Assembly (NCBI RefSeq): GCF_002786295.1
Contig: NZ_PGTC01000016.1
Location: 64,501 to 128,500 of the forward strand
Direction: 5' to 3'
Source of the DNA: Pseudooceanicola marinus
GTDB lineage: Bacteria > Pseudomonadota > Alphaproteobacteria > Rhodobacterales > Rhodobacteraceae
DNA: 64,000 nucleotides
The notes below the pieces were generated by a model. That model did no database searches. It had not been told where the DNA came from and saw nothing but the letters and a program-made list of their open reading frames with translations. Positions 35,537 to 45,405 of the stretch are shown in pieces (position 1 is the stretch's first letter; the number at the start of each line of letters is the position of its first letter). The translations under genes and the position numbers were made by a program.

Positions 35537-36400
35537 ATGTATTTCAGCACGTTTGAGGAGTTCCTGCGCAACGGCAGGGACCTGCTGGCCAAGGGGCCGG
35601 TGGCGATGATCTTTGCCGAGGACGAGGTGGAACTGGACACCACCCTGCGCCACCATCGCGACGCGGGCTTTGCCCAGGTGCTGCTGTTCGCCCCCGACGC
35701 CTTCACCGTGCCTGACGACCTGAAGGACCTGCCGCGGATCGCCTACAGCATGGCTGCGGACAATGCCCTGAGCCGCGCCGTCAACGCGGTGATCGAGGCG
35801 GCGCCGCCGGGCACCTGGCTTTATTACTGCTACAACGCCGAGTACCTCTTCTATCCCTTCTGCGAGACGCGAACGGTGGGAGAACTCCTGACCTTCCACG
35901 CCGAGGAACGGCGCGACGCGATGCTGAGCTACGTCATCGACCTCTACGCCGACGACCTGCAGGCGCATCCCCTGGCCGTCTCGATCGAGCGGGCGCATCT
36001 GGACCGGGCCGGCTACTACGCGCTGGCGCGGTCTGACGCCTGGGGGAATGAGCTGGCACGGCAGTTGAACTTCTTCGGCGGGCTGCGCTGGCGCTACGAG
36101 GAGCATATCCCCGAGGGGCGCCGCAAGATCGACCGGGTGTCGCTGTTCCGCGCCCGTCCGGGCCTGGTGATGGGCGAGGACTATCTGTTCAACGATCCCG
36201 AGTACAACACCTACGCCTGCCCCTGGCACCACAACCTGAGCGCCTGCATCTGTTCCTTCCGCACCGCCAAGGCGCTGAAGTCCAACCCGGGCTCGCGCTT
36301 CGACATCGGCGGGTTCACCTGGCACAATTCGGCGAAGTTCGAATGGCATTCCCGGCAGCTTCTGGATCTCGGTCTGATGGAGCCGGGGCAGTGGTTCTGA
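35537..36400 (+). CDS. Conserved protein, glycosyltransferase-like
   Basis: A 287-residue soluble protein that I cannot place firmly. The first half has alternating beta-alpha character (VAMIFAEDEVELDTTLRHHR, VLLFAPDAF) as in GT-A glycosyltransferases of family 2. There is a dense aromatic stretch (TWLYYCYNAEYLFYPFCE), and the C-terminal half has conserved-looking His/Trp clusters (CPWHHNLSACIC, FTWHNSAKFEWHS). A classical DxD is not evident. It is divergent from miaB and convergent with argP. A role in polysaccharide synthesis is a guess from fold impression only. Confidence 0.6.
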   Translation: MYFSTFEEFLRNGRDLLAKGPVAMIFAEDEVELDTTLRHHRDAGFAQVLLFAPDAFTVPDDLKDLPRIAYSMAADNALSRAVNAVIEAAPPGTWLYYCYNAEYLFYPFCETRTVGELLTFHAEERRDAMLSYVIDLYADDLQAHPLAVSIERAHLDRAGYYALARSDAWGNELARQLNFFGGLRWRYEEHIPEGRRKIDRVSLFRARPGLVMGEDYLFNDPEYNTYACPWHHNLSACICSFRTAKALKSNPGSRFDIGGFTWHNSAKFEWHSRQLLDLGLMEPGQWF

Positions 36401-36476
36401 CGCCTTCGGGCGGGGTCACCTTGCCGGGGTGAGCGGGGGAGGGGCGCTGTCACCCTCTTGCGCCAGGGGCGCACTT

Positions 36477-36514
36477 CGCCCCGGAGTATCGTTGGCCAAC
36501 CTATGGGATGAAGG
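36477..36514 (+). repeat. Dispersed intergenic element, diverged copy
   Basis: CCCCGGAGTATCGTTGGCC followed by a GGGATGAAGG tail, between convergent genes. It matches the element at 25220, 25380, 54695 and 61990 over the core GGAGTAT-N5-GGC and the downstream GGATG. Confidence 0.5.
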
Positions 36515-36523
36515 TGCGCGCCG

Positions 36524-37414
36524 TCAGGGGGCCACGAGGTGGTCGCGGGCGGTCTGGCGCAGGGCCTGGGTCAGCGGCGCCAGCGCCTCGGCCATCACCC
36601 GGCTGACCTGCCAGTAGAGCGGTGTGTCGAGGGTAGCGTTCGGGATCAGTTCGACCAGGGTGCCGGCCTCAAGGTCCCGCTCCAGCAGGGCGCGGGGGTT
36701 CAGCCCCCAGCCGAGACCATCGCGGATCGCCAGGGTGAAGCCTTCGGCCGAAGGCAGGCGGTGGGCCGGGGGCAGCGGGCCGGGACCCGCGAAGCGCCGC
36801 AGCCAGCTGGCCGGCAGCGTGTCCTTTTCGTTGAAGATCAGCGTGGGCGCCCGCGCCAGGGCCTTTGCAGTGACCCCATGGGCGAAGTGGCGTGCGATGA
36901 AGGCGGGGCTGGCGACCGGGATGTAGCGCAGCGCGCCCATGGGGTGCGCCTCGCAGCCGCGCAGAGCGGTGCCATCGGAGGTCAGCGCGGCCGAGACCTG
37001 GCCGCGGCGCAGCCACTCGACGGAATGGTCCTGATCGTCGACGTCGATGGAGAAGAGCGTCCCGGGCATGGCCTCCTGGGCGCGGGCCAGCGCCGGCGGC
37101 AGCCAGGTGGCCAGGCTGTCGGCGTTGACCGCGATCCGCACGCGCGCCGACGTCGGCTCCAGCCCGAGGCGGCGCAGGGTCAGCGCCTCCAACTGCCCGA
37201 CCTCCTCGGCATGGCGGACAAGCTGGGCGCCGGTGGCGGTCGCCGTGGCCGGCGGCCCCCGCTGTACCAGGACCGCGCCGATGCGTTCCTCCAGCGCGCG
37301 CAGGCGTTGCGACACTGCGGACTGGGTGATGCCCAGGTCCATAGCGGCCTGTTCAAACGACCCGCGGCGCAGGATGGCGGAGAGGGTGGCCAGCTGTGCA
37401 CGATCCAGCTGCAT
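36524..37414 (-). CDS. argP: LysR-family regulator ArgP (LysG/IciA type)
   Basis: A 296-residue LysR regulator. The N-terminal helix-turn-helix (LSAILRRGSFEQAAMDLGIT, QSAVSQRLRALEERIG) and the effector domain resemble ArgP/LysG, which senses lysine and arginine and activates the exporter gene. It is divergent from a LysE/ArgO-type exporter 91 bases away, the diagnostic arrangement. The start at 37414 is standard for the family (MQLDRAQL). Two inverted repeats in the shared promoter are likely sites. Confidence 0.93.
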   Translation of the reverse strand: MQLDRAQLATLSAILRRGSFEQAAMDLGITQSAVSQRLRALEERIGAVLVQRGPPATATATGAQLVRHAEEVGQLEALTLRRLGLEPTSARVRIAVNADSLATWLPPALARAQEAMPGTLFSIDVDDQDHSVEWLRRGQVSAALTSDGTALRGCEAHPMGALRYIPVASPAFIARHFAHGVTAKALARAPTLIFNEKDTLPASWLRRFAGPGPLPPAHRLPSAEGFTLAIRDGLGWGLNPRALLERDLEAGTLVELIPNATLDTPLYWQVSRVMAEALAPLTQALRQTARDHLVAP

Positions 37415-37418
37415 AAGT

Positions 37419-37439
37419 TTTCCTAATACAGAAGAAAAT
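37419..37439. promoter_or_regulatory. LysR-type operator candidate in the argP/argO promoter
   Basis: TTTTC-N11-GAAAA, an interrupted dyad with the T-N11-A form expected for a LysR regulator, lies directly upstream of argP. Confidence 0.5.
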
Positions 37440-37454
37440 TCATTTATTGGACTT

Positions 37455-37484
37455 ACCCTATTGAGGGCCCTAATCCAATAGGGT
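37455..37484. promoter_or_regulatory. 9-bp inverted repeat ahead of the exporter gene
   Basis: ACCCTATTG (37455-37463) and CAATAGGGT (37476-37484) form a perfect 9-bp dyad with a 12-base spacer, 21 bases before the exporter ATG. It could be a second operator or, in RNA, a hairpin at the start of the message. Confidence 0.5.
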
Positions 37485-37505
37485 GTGTCGGTTTTGGGGG
37501 AGTTG

Positions 37506-38105
37506 ATGGGCGCTGCCTACTGGGCGGGTTTCGGCCTTGGATTGTCACTGATCGTGGCGATCGGGGCCCAGAACGCCTTCGTCTTGCGCCAGGGTATACT
37601 ACGGCAGCACGTGCTGCCGGTCGTCGTGTTCTGTGCCGTATCCGATGCGGTTCTGATTGTTTCTGGTGTGTACGGGTTCGGCACGTTGGGCGCGGCGGCA
37701 CCCTGGGCAACGGAAGGTCTGCGCTACGCCGGCGCGGCCTTCCTGTTGGTTTACGGCGCCCTGGCCTTGCGTAAGGCCTGGCGCGGCGGCGCGGCTCTGC
37801 GCGCAGAGGAGGCGCCGTCTCCGTCGCTCTGGCGTTGCCTGGCGATCTGCGCGGCGCTGACCTGGGGCAATCCCCATGTCTACCTCGATACCGTCGTCCT
37901 GATGGGGGCCGTCGCCTCCGGCTTTGCAGATCGCGCCAGTTTCGCCGAGGGCGCGGTCAGCGCCTCCTTCCTGTTCTTCTTCCTGCTGGGGTACGGCGCG
38001 CGGCTGCTGGCGCCCCTGTTTCGCCGTCCGGGGGCCTGGCGGGTGCTGGACCTGGGCGTGGCGGTGATCATGTGGAGCGTCGCGGCCAAGCTGCTGATGG
38101 GCTGA
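37506..38105 (+). CDS. argO: LysE/ArgO-type basic amino acid exporter
   Basis: A 199-residue inner-membrane exporter with about six hydrophobic segments. The family motif GAQNAFVLRQGILRQHV follows the first segment, and TWGNPHVYLDTVVLMG is the second signature. It exports arginine or lysine when they accumulate. The ATG at 37506 follows GGGGGAG; an in-frame GTG at 37485 precedes it. It is controlled by the divergent ArgP. Whether it prefers arginine or lysine cannot be read from the sequence. Confidence 0.92.
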   Translation: MGAAYWAGFGLGLSLIVAIGAQNAFVLRQGILRQHVLPVVVFCAVSDAVLIVSGVYGFGTLGAAAPWATEGLRYAGAAFLLVYGALALRKAWRGGAALRAEEAPSPSLWRCLAICAALTWGNPHVYLDTVVLMGAVASGFADRASFAEGAVSASFLFFFLLGYGARLLAPLFRRPGAWRVLDLGVAVIMWSVAAKLLMG

Positions 38106-38185
38106 TCCGTCGCGGCCGCTAGCCCTGGCGTCGCGCGCCCCCGTGGGGGCTTGCCAGACCGGGTCCGGCTCCCTATCCCGAAAGC

Positions 38186-39091
38186 ATGACAGGAGCACGC
38201 AATTCCCGCCCCGTGGTCGCCGTCGGCTGGATGCTGATCACCGGGGTCCTCTTCGTGTCGGTCACCGCGCTGGTGAAGACCCTGGGCCCGTCGATCCCGG
38301 CGGCCGAAGGAGCCTTCCTGCGGTTCCTGCTGGGGTTGGTCCTGATGGCGCCAGTGCTGCCGCGGCTGTTTCGCCTGCGGCTGGACCGGGCCACCTGGGG
38401 ACTGGTGGCGCTGCGCGGGCTGCTGCACAGCGGTGGCGTGGCCCTGTGGTTCTTCGCCATGGCGCGGATCCCGATCGCGGATGTGACCGCGCTGAATTAC
38501 CTCAACCCGATCCTCATCACCCTGGGCGCGGCGCTGTTCCTCGGCGAAACCCTGGCCTTCCGCCGCATCGCCGCCGTGCTGGTGGCGCTGTTGGGCGCGA
38601 TCATCATCCTGCGCCCGGGCCTGCGCGAGATCAGCACCGGCCACCTGGCGATGCTGGGCACGGCGAGCTTCTTTGCCGGCTCCTACCTGATCAGCAAGCG
38701 CCTGACCGACCGGATCGAGCCGGTGTTGGTGGTGGCGCTGATGTCGGTGACCGTTTCGATCGGGCTGGTGCCCTTGGCGCTGCCGGTCTGGGTGACGCCC
38801 AGCCTTGGCCAGCTGGGTCTGCTCATGGGCGTGGCCCTGGCTGCGACGGCGGGGCATTATTGCATGACGCGCGCCTTCCAGGTGGCGCCGATGACGGTGA
38901 CCCAGCCGGTGACCTTCCTGCAATTGATCTGGGCGGTCATCCTGGGTGCGGTCGCCTTCGGGGAGCCGCCGGACCCCTGGGTCATGCTGGGCGGCGCGCT
39001 GATCATCGCTGCGGTCAGCTTCATCACCTGGCGCGAGGCGCAGCTGAAGCGGCGCCGCATCACGCCGCCGGTCGAGGCGACGAAGCTCTGA
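38186..39091 (+). CDS. EamA/DMT-family permease
   Basis: A 301-residue drug/metabolite-type transporter with ten membrane segments in two EamA repeats (about 10-140 and 155-285). Repeat features are FLRFLLGLVLMAPVLPRL and ALNYLNPILITLGAALFLGE in the first half, and QPVTFLQLIWAVILGAVAFGE in the second. The substrate is unknown. The start is an ATG at 38186 with a weak upstream purine run. It is monocistronic. Confidence 0.88.
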   Translation: MTGARNSRPVVAVGWMLITGVLFVSVTALVKTLGPSIPAAEGAFLRFLLGLVLMAPVLPRLFRLRLDRATWGLVALRGLLHSGGVALWFFAMARIPIADVTALNYLNPILITLGAALFLGETLAFRRIAAVLVALLGAIIILRPGLREISTGHLAMLGTASFFAGSYLISKRLTDRIEPVLVVALMSVTVSIGLVPLALPVWVTPSLGQLGLLMGVALAATAGHYCMTRAFQVAPMTVTQPVTFLQLIWAVILGAVAFGEPPDPWVMLGGALIIAAVSFITWREAQLKRRRITPPVEATKL

Positions 39092-39227
39092 TGACCTCCC
39101 CCCATGGTCGGCCTTCGGGCGCTACGGCGCGGTTGGGAAAGCGCGCCGGTTTGATCCCTGTCAAAGTCGAGGCGGTGAATCATCAATAGACCTGTCCTCC
39201 AGGAAACGAAGCGAAAGGATCGCCCAC

Positions 39228-39479
39228 ATGTCGCATACCCCTCACACGCTCGATCAGGAGTTCCCGGAATTCGTGGAAACCATCGACGCGCTGAAGGCGT
39301 CTGACCCGCATTTCGCCAAGCTGGCGGAGGATTACCACGAGGTGAACCGCCAGGTGCACCGGATGGAAACCAACGTCGAACCGGCCGAGGATCTGGCCAT
39401 CGTCGAGGCGCGCAAAAAACGCGGCCTGCTGAAGGATGAGATCTTTGCCGCGCTGAAGGCCGCGCAGACGACCGCCTAA
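39228..39479 (+). CDS. YdcH family protein (DUF465)
   Basis: An 83-residue cytoplasmic helical hairpin protein. The typical DUF465 pattern is present: a His/Pro head, FAKLAEDYHEVNRQVHRME in the first helix, then KKRGLLKDEIFAAL. The function is unknown; such proteins are often abundant and growth-phase linked. It is single, with a strong terminator 30 bases after the stop. Confidence 0.9.
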   Translation: MSHTPHTLDQEFPEFVETIDALKASDPHFAKLAEDYHEVNRQVHRMETNVEPAEDLAIVEARKKRGLLKDEIFAALKAAQTTA

Positions 39480-39506
39480 GCCGTTTCGCATATCGGATCG
39501 AGACAG

Positions 39507-39531
39507 ACGGGCGCCCCGGGGCGCCCGTTTT
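39507..39531 (+). terminator. Terminator after the YdcH-family gene
   Basis: Perfect stem ACGGGCGCCCC / GGGGCGCCCGT followed by TTTTC. Confidence 0.88.
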
Positions 39532-39543
39532 CATCTGCGCCCC

Positions 39544-40944
39544 TCAGCCCACGTCGTAGGGCAGGGTGCCGCGATGGTTGGCGTCGATGGACAGCCGCCG
39601 TTCCAGCGGCGGCACGGAGCGTTGATGGCAATTCTCCCGCTCGCAGATCCGGCAGGAGATGCCGATCGGCTCGAAGGCCTGGGGGCTGCCGATGTCCAGC
39701 CCGTCCGCATAGACCAGCTTGTCCGTATGGGCGACCTCGCAGCCCAGCGAAATGGCATAGCGCCGCCGCGGCGCGCCCCAGCGACCTCCGGATTTCGACA
39801 CGTCCCGCGATAGCGAGACATAGCGCACCCCGTCGGGCGTTTCTGCCAGCTGGCGCAGGAACTGGCCCGGCGTCTCGAAGGCGCGGTGCACGTTCCACAG
39901 CGGGCAGGCGCCGCCGTAGCGGGCGAACTGCAGGCGCGTGGCCGAGTGGCGCTTGGTGATCGTGCCGGCCTGGTCGACCCGGACGAAGAAGAAGGGGATG
40001 CCCTTGGCGCCGGGGCGTTGCAGGGTCGACAGCCGGTGCGCCACCTGTTCGATGGAGGCGCCGAACCGCATGCCGAGGACCTCCAGGTCGTGCCGCGTCT
40101 CCTGCGCAGCGGCGAGGAAGCGGCCATAGGGCATCTGCGCTGCCCCGGCAAAATAGTTGGCCAGGCCGATCTTGGCGATGGAGCGTGCCGTGGGGGTCTG
40201 GAAACGGGCCAGGTCCAGCGTCGCCTCCAGCAGCTTGTCCTGTTCCAGCAGGGCGACCTGCAACAGCAGCTGGAAGGTCTGGGTTTCCGGATCGGCGCGC
40301 AGCGACAGGGTCAGTTCCTTGCGCTCCGGGTCGTAGCGGCGCAGCTCTGCCACGTCCTCGAACTTCACCCGGATGCCGAGGTTGCCCAGGGCCGAGACGG
40401 CGCGCACGCGGATGTTGTTTTCATTCCGCACCGGCGTGGCAAAGCGTTCGGCGGCCCGGTCCACGGCGTCGATGTAGTTGTCGCAGTAATGGAAGAAATC
40501 GCGCACCTCGTCCCAGGGCGACGGCGTGGCGCGGGTGTCGTCGCGGCCCAGGGCCTCGTCCAGCGAGGCGAGGCGCTCGTGGGTCTGGCGGTAGGCGCGG
40601 TGCAGGTGCAGGAAGGCGCGCGCCAGCGCCGGGGCATTGGCCGCCGTCAGCCGCAGGTCGGCCAGCGGCGGGGCCAGGTCGGCCAGCACCGGGTCGGCCA
40701 TCGCCTCGCGCATGTCCGACACCAGCCGTTCGCTGTCCCCCGTGGACAGTTCCGTCACGTCGAAGCCGAATTCCTGCGCCAGCGACAGCACCACCGAGGT
40801 CGAAACCGGGCGGTTGTTGTTCTCCATCTGGTTCAGGTAGGGCAGCGAGATGCCCAGCTTGGCGGCGAAATCCTTCTGCGTCAGACCCAGCTTCTGCCGC
40901 GTTTCCCGGAGCTTCGCCCCGGCGTAGAGCTTCTGTGCGGACAT
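39544..40944 (-). CDS. pccR: Short-chain fatty acyl-CoA responsive regulator, PccR-like
   Basis: A 466-residue ScfR-family regulator. The Xre-type helix-turn-helix covers about 10-65 (LRETRQKLGLTQKDFAAKL, ISLPYLNQMENNNRP). Long IrrE/ImmA-like and DUF2083 regions follow, with a C-terminal cysteine cluster (ISCRICERENCHQR). In Rhodobacter sphaeroides PccR activates propionyl-CoA carboxylase genes and senses propionyl-CoA. It is adjacent to pccB, pccA and mcm here, so the same role is strongly supported. The start MSAQKLYAG at 40944 was chosen over an in-frame ATG 7 codons earlier. TTTGC repeats upstream suggest autoregulation. Confidence 0.92.
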   Translation of the reverse strand: MSAQKLYAGAKLRETRQKLGLTQKDFAAKLGISLPYLNQMENNNRPVSTSVVLSLAQEFGFDVTELSTGDSERLVSDMREAMADPVLADLAPPLADLRLTAANAPALARAFLHLHRAYRQTHERLASLDEALGRDDTRATPSPWDEVRDFFHYCDNYIDAVDRAAERFATPVRNENNIRVRAVSALGNLGIRVKFEDVAELRRYDPERKELTLSLRADPETQTFQLLLQVALLEQDKLLEATLDLARFQTPTARSIAKIGLANYFAGAAQMPYGRFLAAAQETRHDLEVLGMRFGASIEQVAHRLSTLQRPGAKGIPFFFVRVDQAGTITKRHSATRLQFARYGGACPLWNVHRAFETPGQFLRQLAETPDGVRYVSLSRDVSKSGGRWGAPRRRYAISLGCEVAHTDKLVYADGLDIGSPQAFEPIGISCRICERENCHQRSVPPLERRLSIDANHRGTLPYDVG

Positions 40945-40981
40945 CCCCACTCCCCCTCGCAGCACGCGCGCGACGCGCGGC

Positions 40982-41019
40982 TTTGCAGTTTTGCCTCTGG
41001 CGGAGGCTAACTTTGCAAA
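40982..41019. promoter_or_regulatory. PccR site candidates upstream of pccR
   Basis: TTTGC starts at 40982 and 40990 (TTTGC-N3-TTTGC), and a palindromic TTTGCAAA lies at 41012-41019. They are 38 to 75 bases upstream of the pccR start. The same repeat occurs at pccB. Confidence 0.65.
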
Positions 41020-41064
41020 GGGTGGTTAACAAGCCGTAAGGCCGGATGGGCGGGCTGGCCGCCG

Positions 41065-42282
41065 TCAGGCGATACCGATGCGTTGCTCGCGGCGCATGAC
41101 CATGGTGATGAACCCGATGGAGGTCACACCACAGGCCAGCATCAGCCAGATCAGCGGGAAGGCCCCGGTGCCCGGCCCCAGCAGGGAGCCCGCCAGCGCC
41201 GACAGGGCCGCGCCGCCGCCGATCATCATCGACCCGCCCAGGCCCGAGGCCGTCCCCGCCAGGTGCGGGCGCACCGACAGCATGCCCGCGTTGGCGCAGG
41301 GGATGGTCATGCCGCTGCCGAAGCCGACGAAGGCCATGGCGCCGAAGAAGACATATTCGCCACCGATTCCCGCATAGGCGCAGAGCAGCGAGAACAGCAT
41401 CCCGCCCGACACGATCAGGCAGCCGGACATGATCATGCGGTTGGTGCCGATGCGCGCGGCCTGTTGGCCGGTGAACCAGTTGCCGAGGAAGTAGCCCACG
41501 CCGGAGGTTGCGTTGAAGATGCCGAACTGCGTCGGTGTCAGCCCATAGACCGAGGTCGCCACGAAGGGCGCGCCGCCGATATAGGCGAAGAAGGCGCCCG
41601 AGCAGGTGGCCGCCGCCATCGAATAGCCCCAGAAGCGCGGCGATTTCAGCAGCTCGGGGTATTCGGCAAACTGGCGCAGTACCGACAGGTCGGAGGGTTT
41701 CGCCGTCTCGCCCAGATCGTACCAGGTCAGGATCAGGATGGCGAAGCCGCAGGAGAAGAGCAGCCAGAAGGAGGATTTCCAGCCGAATAGCTCGTCCATG
41801 ATGCCGCCCAGGACGGGCGCGAACATCGGCACCATCGACATGCCCATGGTGACATAGCCCATGGCCGCCGCGGCGCGGTCTGGGGTGTTCACGTCCCGCA
41901 CGATGGCGCGCGACAGCACCATGCCGCCGGCAACCGTCGCCTGCAGCAGGCGGAAGATCATGAAGGTGGTGAAGTTCGGGGCCAGAAGGCAACCCAGGGT
42001 CGCCACCAGGAAGATCCCCAGCCCCCAAAGCAGCAGCGGCCGCCGCCCGTAGCGGTCAGCGAGCGGCCCGATGAAGATCTGCAGGAAGCCGCTGACCCCG
42101 AGGTAACCCGCCACCGACAGCTGCACCAGCTTGTAATCGATGTCGAAATGGTCTGCGATACGCGGCAGCGACGGCAGGAAGACGTTCATCGTCATCGCGC
42201 CGATCCCGGCCAGCAGGATCAGCGTCGTCATGGTCGGCGGCGTGGTCCGGTCGAAGAGCCGGCGCGGTGGTTGCGATCTCAT
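41065..42282 (-). CDS. MFS permease, Bcr/CflA drug-resistance type
   Basis: A 405-residue major facilitator with twelve membrane segments. The motif A loop is GPLADRYGRRPLLL after segment 2, and motif C-like GGMVLSRAIVRDV and MFAPVLGGIMDELFGWKSSF are as in the Bcr/CflA group of proton-driven exporters. It starts with a basic 18-residue head (MRSQPPRRLFDRT). It diverges from pccB and shares the promoter region containing the TTTGC repeats, so it may be part of the PccR regulon; an efflux or organic-acid transport role is speculative. Confidence 0.9.
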   Translation of the reverse strand: MRSQPPRRLFDRTTPPTMTTLILLAGIGAMTMNVFLPSLPRIADHFDIDYKLVQLSVAGYLGVSGFLQIFIGPLADRYGRRPLLLWGLGIFLVATLGCLLAPNFTTFMIFRLLQATVAGGMVLSRAIVRDVNTPDRAAAAMGYVTMGMSMVPMFAPVLGGIMDELFGWKSSFWLLFSCGFAILILTWYDLGETAKPSDLSVLRQFAEYPELLKSPRFWGYSMAAATCSGAFFAYIGGAPFVATSVYGLTPTQFGIFNATSGVGYFLGNWFTGQQAARIGTNRMIMSGCLIVSGGMLFSLLCAYAGIGGEYVFFGAMAFVGFGSGMTIPCANAGMLSVRPHLAGTASGLGGSMMIGGGAALSALAGSLLGPGTGAFPLIWLMLACGVTSIGFITMVMRREQRIGIA

Positions 42283-42333
42283 GCGTGTCTGCTAGTCGCG
42301 TGTTGGCGTCATGTCCATGCGCATTGCATGCTC

Positions 42334-42403
42334 TTTGCGGATTTGCAATTTGCAGTGGCGCCTTTGGCAAGACTTTGCAAATTTGCCCCTTTTTCCTTTT
42401 TGC
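42334..42403. promoter_or_regulatory. Cluster of TTTGC sites in the MFS/pccB intergenic region
   Basis: TTTGC begins at 42334, 42342, 42349, 42374, 42382 and 42399. Two pairs have the TTTGC-N3-TTTGC form, and TTTGCAAA is at 42374-42381. This resembles the TTTGCAAA-based motif reported for PccR. The cluster ends about 140 bases before pccB and starts 50 bases before the divergent MFS gene. Confidence 0.75.
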
Positions 42404-42545
42404 AGCGCCCTCTGGGTCCTATGGTCCCCGGGAAGGCTGCCCCGCGTGGCGCCGTGGTGCCGATCCGGCGCGCGGCCGGGTCAGGGCACAATGGCGCCGC
42501 CGGGCGGGTCGCAACCCCCGGGGCCCGTGAGGGAAGGAGATCGCG

Positions 42546-44078
<1,533 letters not shown>

Positions 44079-44109
44079 GCGGGGTGTCGTGACGCCCGGA
44101 GGAGGGGAC

Positions 44110-44466
44110 ATGGCAAAGGACGGCTGGCACAGGTTGAGGGAGGAGGACGCGGTCACCATCGCGCGCCGCCTGCCCGTGCGCTTCGATCTTTCGGTCGAGG
44201 CGTCCCTTCCCGTGTCGGGACCCGTCAGCCTGACCCGCGTGGCGCATCAGGTCCGCCAGGACATGTGGCGCCGCCTGCAGGGGCTGCGCGGTTTCAGCCC
44301 TGCCGTCCGCGTGACGCAGGGCGACGGTCGGCTAACCCTCCGGGCCGGCGGTTCGGTCGAGGGCGCGCTGCCGGGCAAGGCGTGCGACGCGCTCTCGGAG
44401 CTGCTGGACAGCCCCACCCACAGGGCCCGCTGGCTGGCCCATGCGGCGAGGCGCGAGCATGGCTGA
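44110..44466 (+). CDS. Hypothetical protein in the pcc locus
   Basis: A 118-residue protein starting MAKDGWHRLREEDAVTIARR, 31 bases after pccB and after a GGAGGAGGGGAC site. It is rich in Arg, Leu and Val, with no signal peptide or membrane segment and one Cys. The pattern of alternating charged and hydrophobic residues (VRQDMWRRLQGLRGFSPAVR) suggests a small alpha/beta fold. I recognise no family. Co-transcription with pccB makes a helper role for the carboxylase or its regulation possible. Confidence 0.65.
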   Translation: MAKDGWHRLREEDAVTIARRLPVRFDLSVEASLPVSGPVSLTRVAHQVRQDMWRRLQGLRGFSPAVRVTQGDGRLTLRAGGSVEGALPGKACDALSELLDSPTHRARWLAHAARREHG

Positions 44467-44775
44467 TTCCCGCCGATCCCTGCCCCTGGTCGCCCAAGGA
44501 AAGGCTTTCCGCCTGCACGCGCAAGTGTCTGGGAACACGCCGGATCTTGGGGCTGGGACCCTTGCCGCACAAGATGTTGCGGCGGCACCCCGCCGGGCGT
44601 ATCAGCCTGAGCTTTTCAGAGCACAGGGAAGGCCCGTGACCGCATCCAGATATGAAATTCGCCCCGCTCGGGTTATGATTCTCCAAGGCCGCAATCCCGC
44701 GGCCGCAGCATCCGGGTCCGCCCGCCCGGGATCGCCTGATCCCCGTGGATCCATGAGGCAAGACAGGAGTTACCC
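44467..44775. other. Intergenic region without a recognised gene
   Basis: 309 bases. A moderately AT-rich patch near 44645-44695 (around ATATGAAATT and GGTTATGATTCT) could hold the promoter of the small lipoprotein gene. AGGAG precedes its ATG at 44776. Otherwise nothing is seen. Confidence 0.4.
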
Positions 44776-44919
44776 ATGTCCAAGAGCATCCAGTTCATCC
44801 TGGCCGCCAGCTTCGTCGCTGGCCTGGCCGCCTGCTCCAAGCCGGCAAGCGAAGAATACGTCGTTGTCGACCCCGAGCCCATCTCGGCCGAGCCGGTCTA
44901 CACGGGCAAGTACAAGTAA
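44776..44919 (+). CDS. Tiny lipoprotein (47 residues)
   Basis: A 47-residue open frame with a signal peptide and lipobox (FVAGLAAC, acylated Cys20). The mature part of 28 residues is acidic with Val/Tyr (SEEYVVVDPEPISAEPVYTG) and ends KYK. AGGAG eight bases before the ATG supports it. It is too short for most gene callers. It lies in the pccB-pccA interval. Function is unknown. Confidence 0.75.
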   Translation: MSKSIQFILAASFVAGLAACSKPASEEYVVVDPEPISAEPVYTGKYK

Positions 44920-45045
44920 GCCCGTCGCGGGCACCGGGGGGCGGGTTCGCCTCGCCCTTCGCGCATTCGGCGCGCCCCGCGCCGTCCCCCTCCCTGGCCT
45001 GGTGGGCCGCGCGGGTCGCGCCACCACTGACAGGAGGGCTTTCGC

Positions 45046-45405
45046 ATGCTGAAGCATCGCGGCTTCCCGGGGCGTCTTCCCGGCACCGATTTCCAGTTCA
45101 CCATCCGCCGCGCCAATCCCAAGGGCGTGACGCCGATCACCCGGCGCGAACGCTATCGCGACCGCCGGGCCCCTGACCGGCGCGCCGACGAGGGCTTCCT
45201 GCGCGCCCTGTGGGAGCATTTCGGCGATCAACCCTTCGAGCGGGGCAACCTCGATGCCGGCCGGCTGAGCTGGCTGTTCGGGCGCGAGGTGCTGCCCGCC
45301 GAGGACCCCTTCGACCCCGAGAGCTACGACGCGCTGCTGGTCATCGACGAGGAGGCCGCGCGGGCCTCTTTCCCCGGCGCGTTCGAGGAGGAGGATTGGG
45401 CGTGA
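45046..45405 (+). CDS. Hypothetical protein in the pcc locus
   Basis: A 119-residue soluble protein preceded by AGGAGGG. The N-terminal 45 residues are basic (KHRGFPGRLPGTDFQF, RRERYRDRRAPDRR); the rest is acidic and aromatic (LRALWEHFGDQPFERG, DPFDPESYDALLVIDE, ending EEEDWA). The charge split suggests a protein- or nucleic-acid-binding adapter. No family is recognised. It lies between two small lipoprotein genes upstream of pccA. Confidence 0.65.
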   Translation: MLKHRGFPGRLPGTDFQFTIRRANPKGVTPITRRERYRDRRAPDRRADEGFLRALWEHFGDQPFERGNLDAGRLSWLFGREVLPAEDPFDPESYDALLVIDEEAARASFPGAFEEEDWA

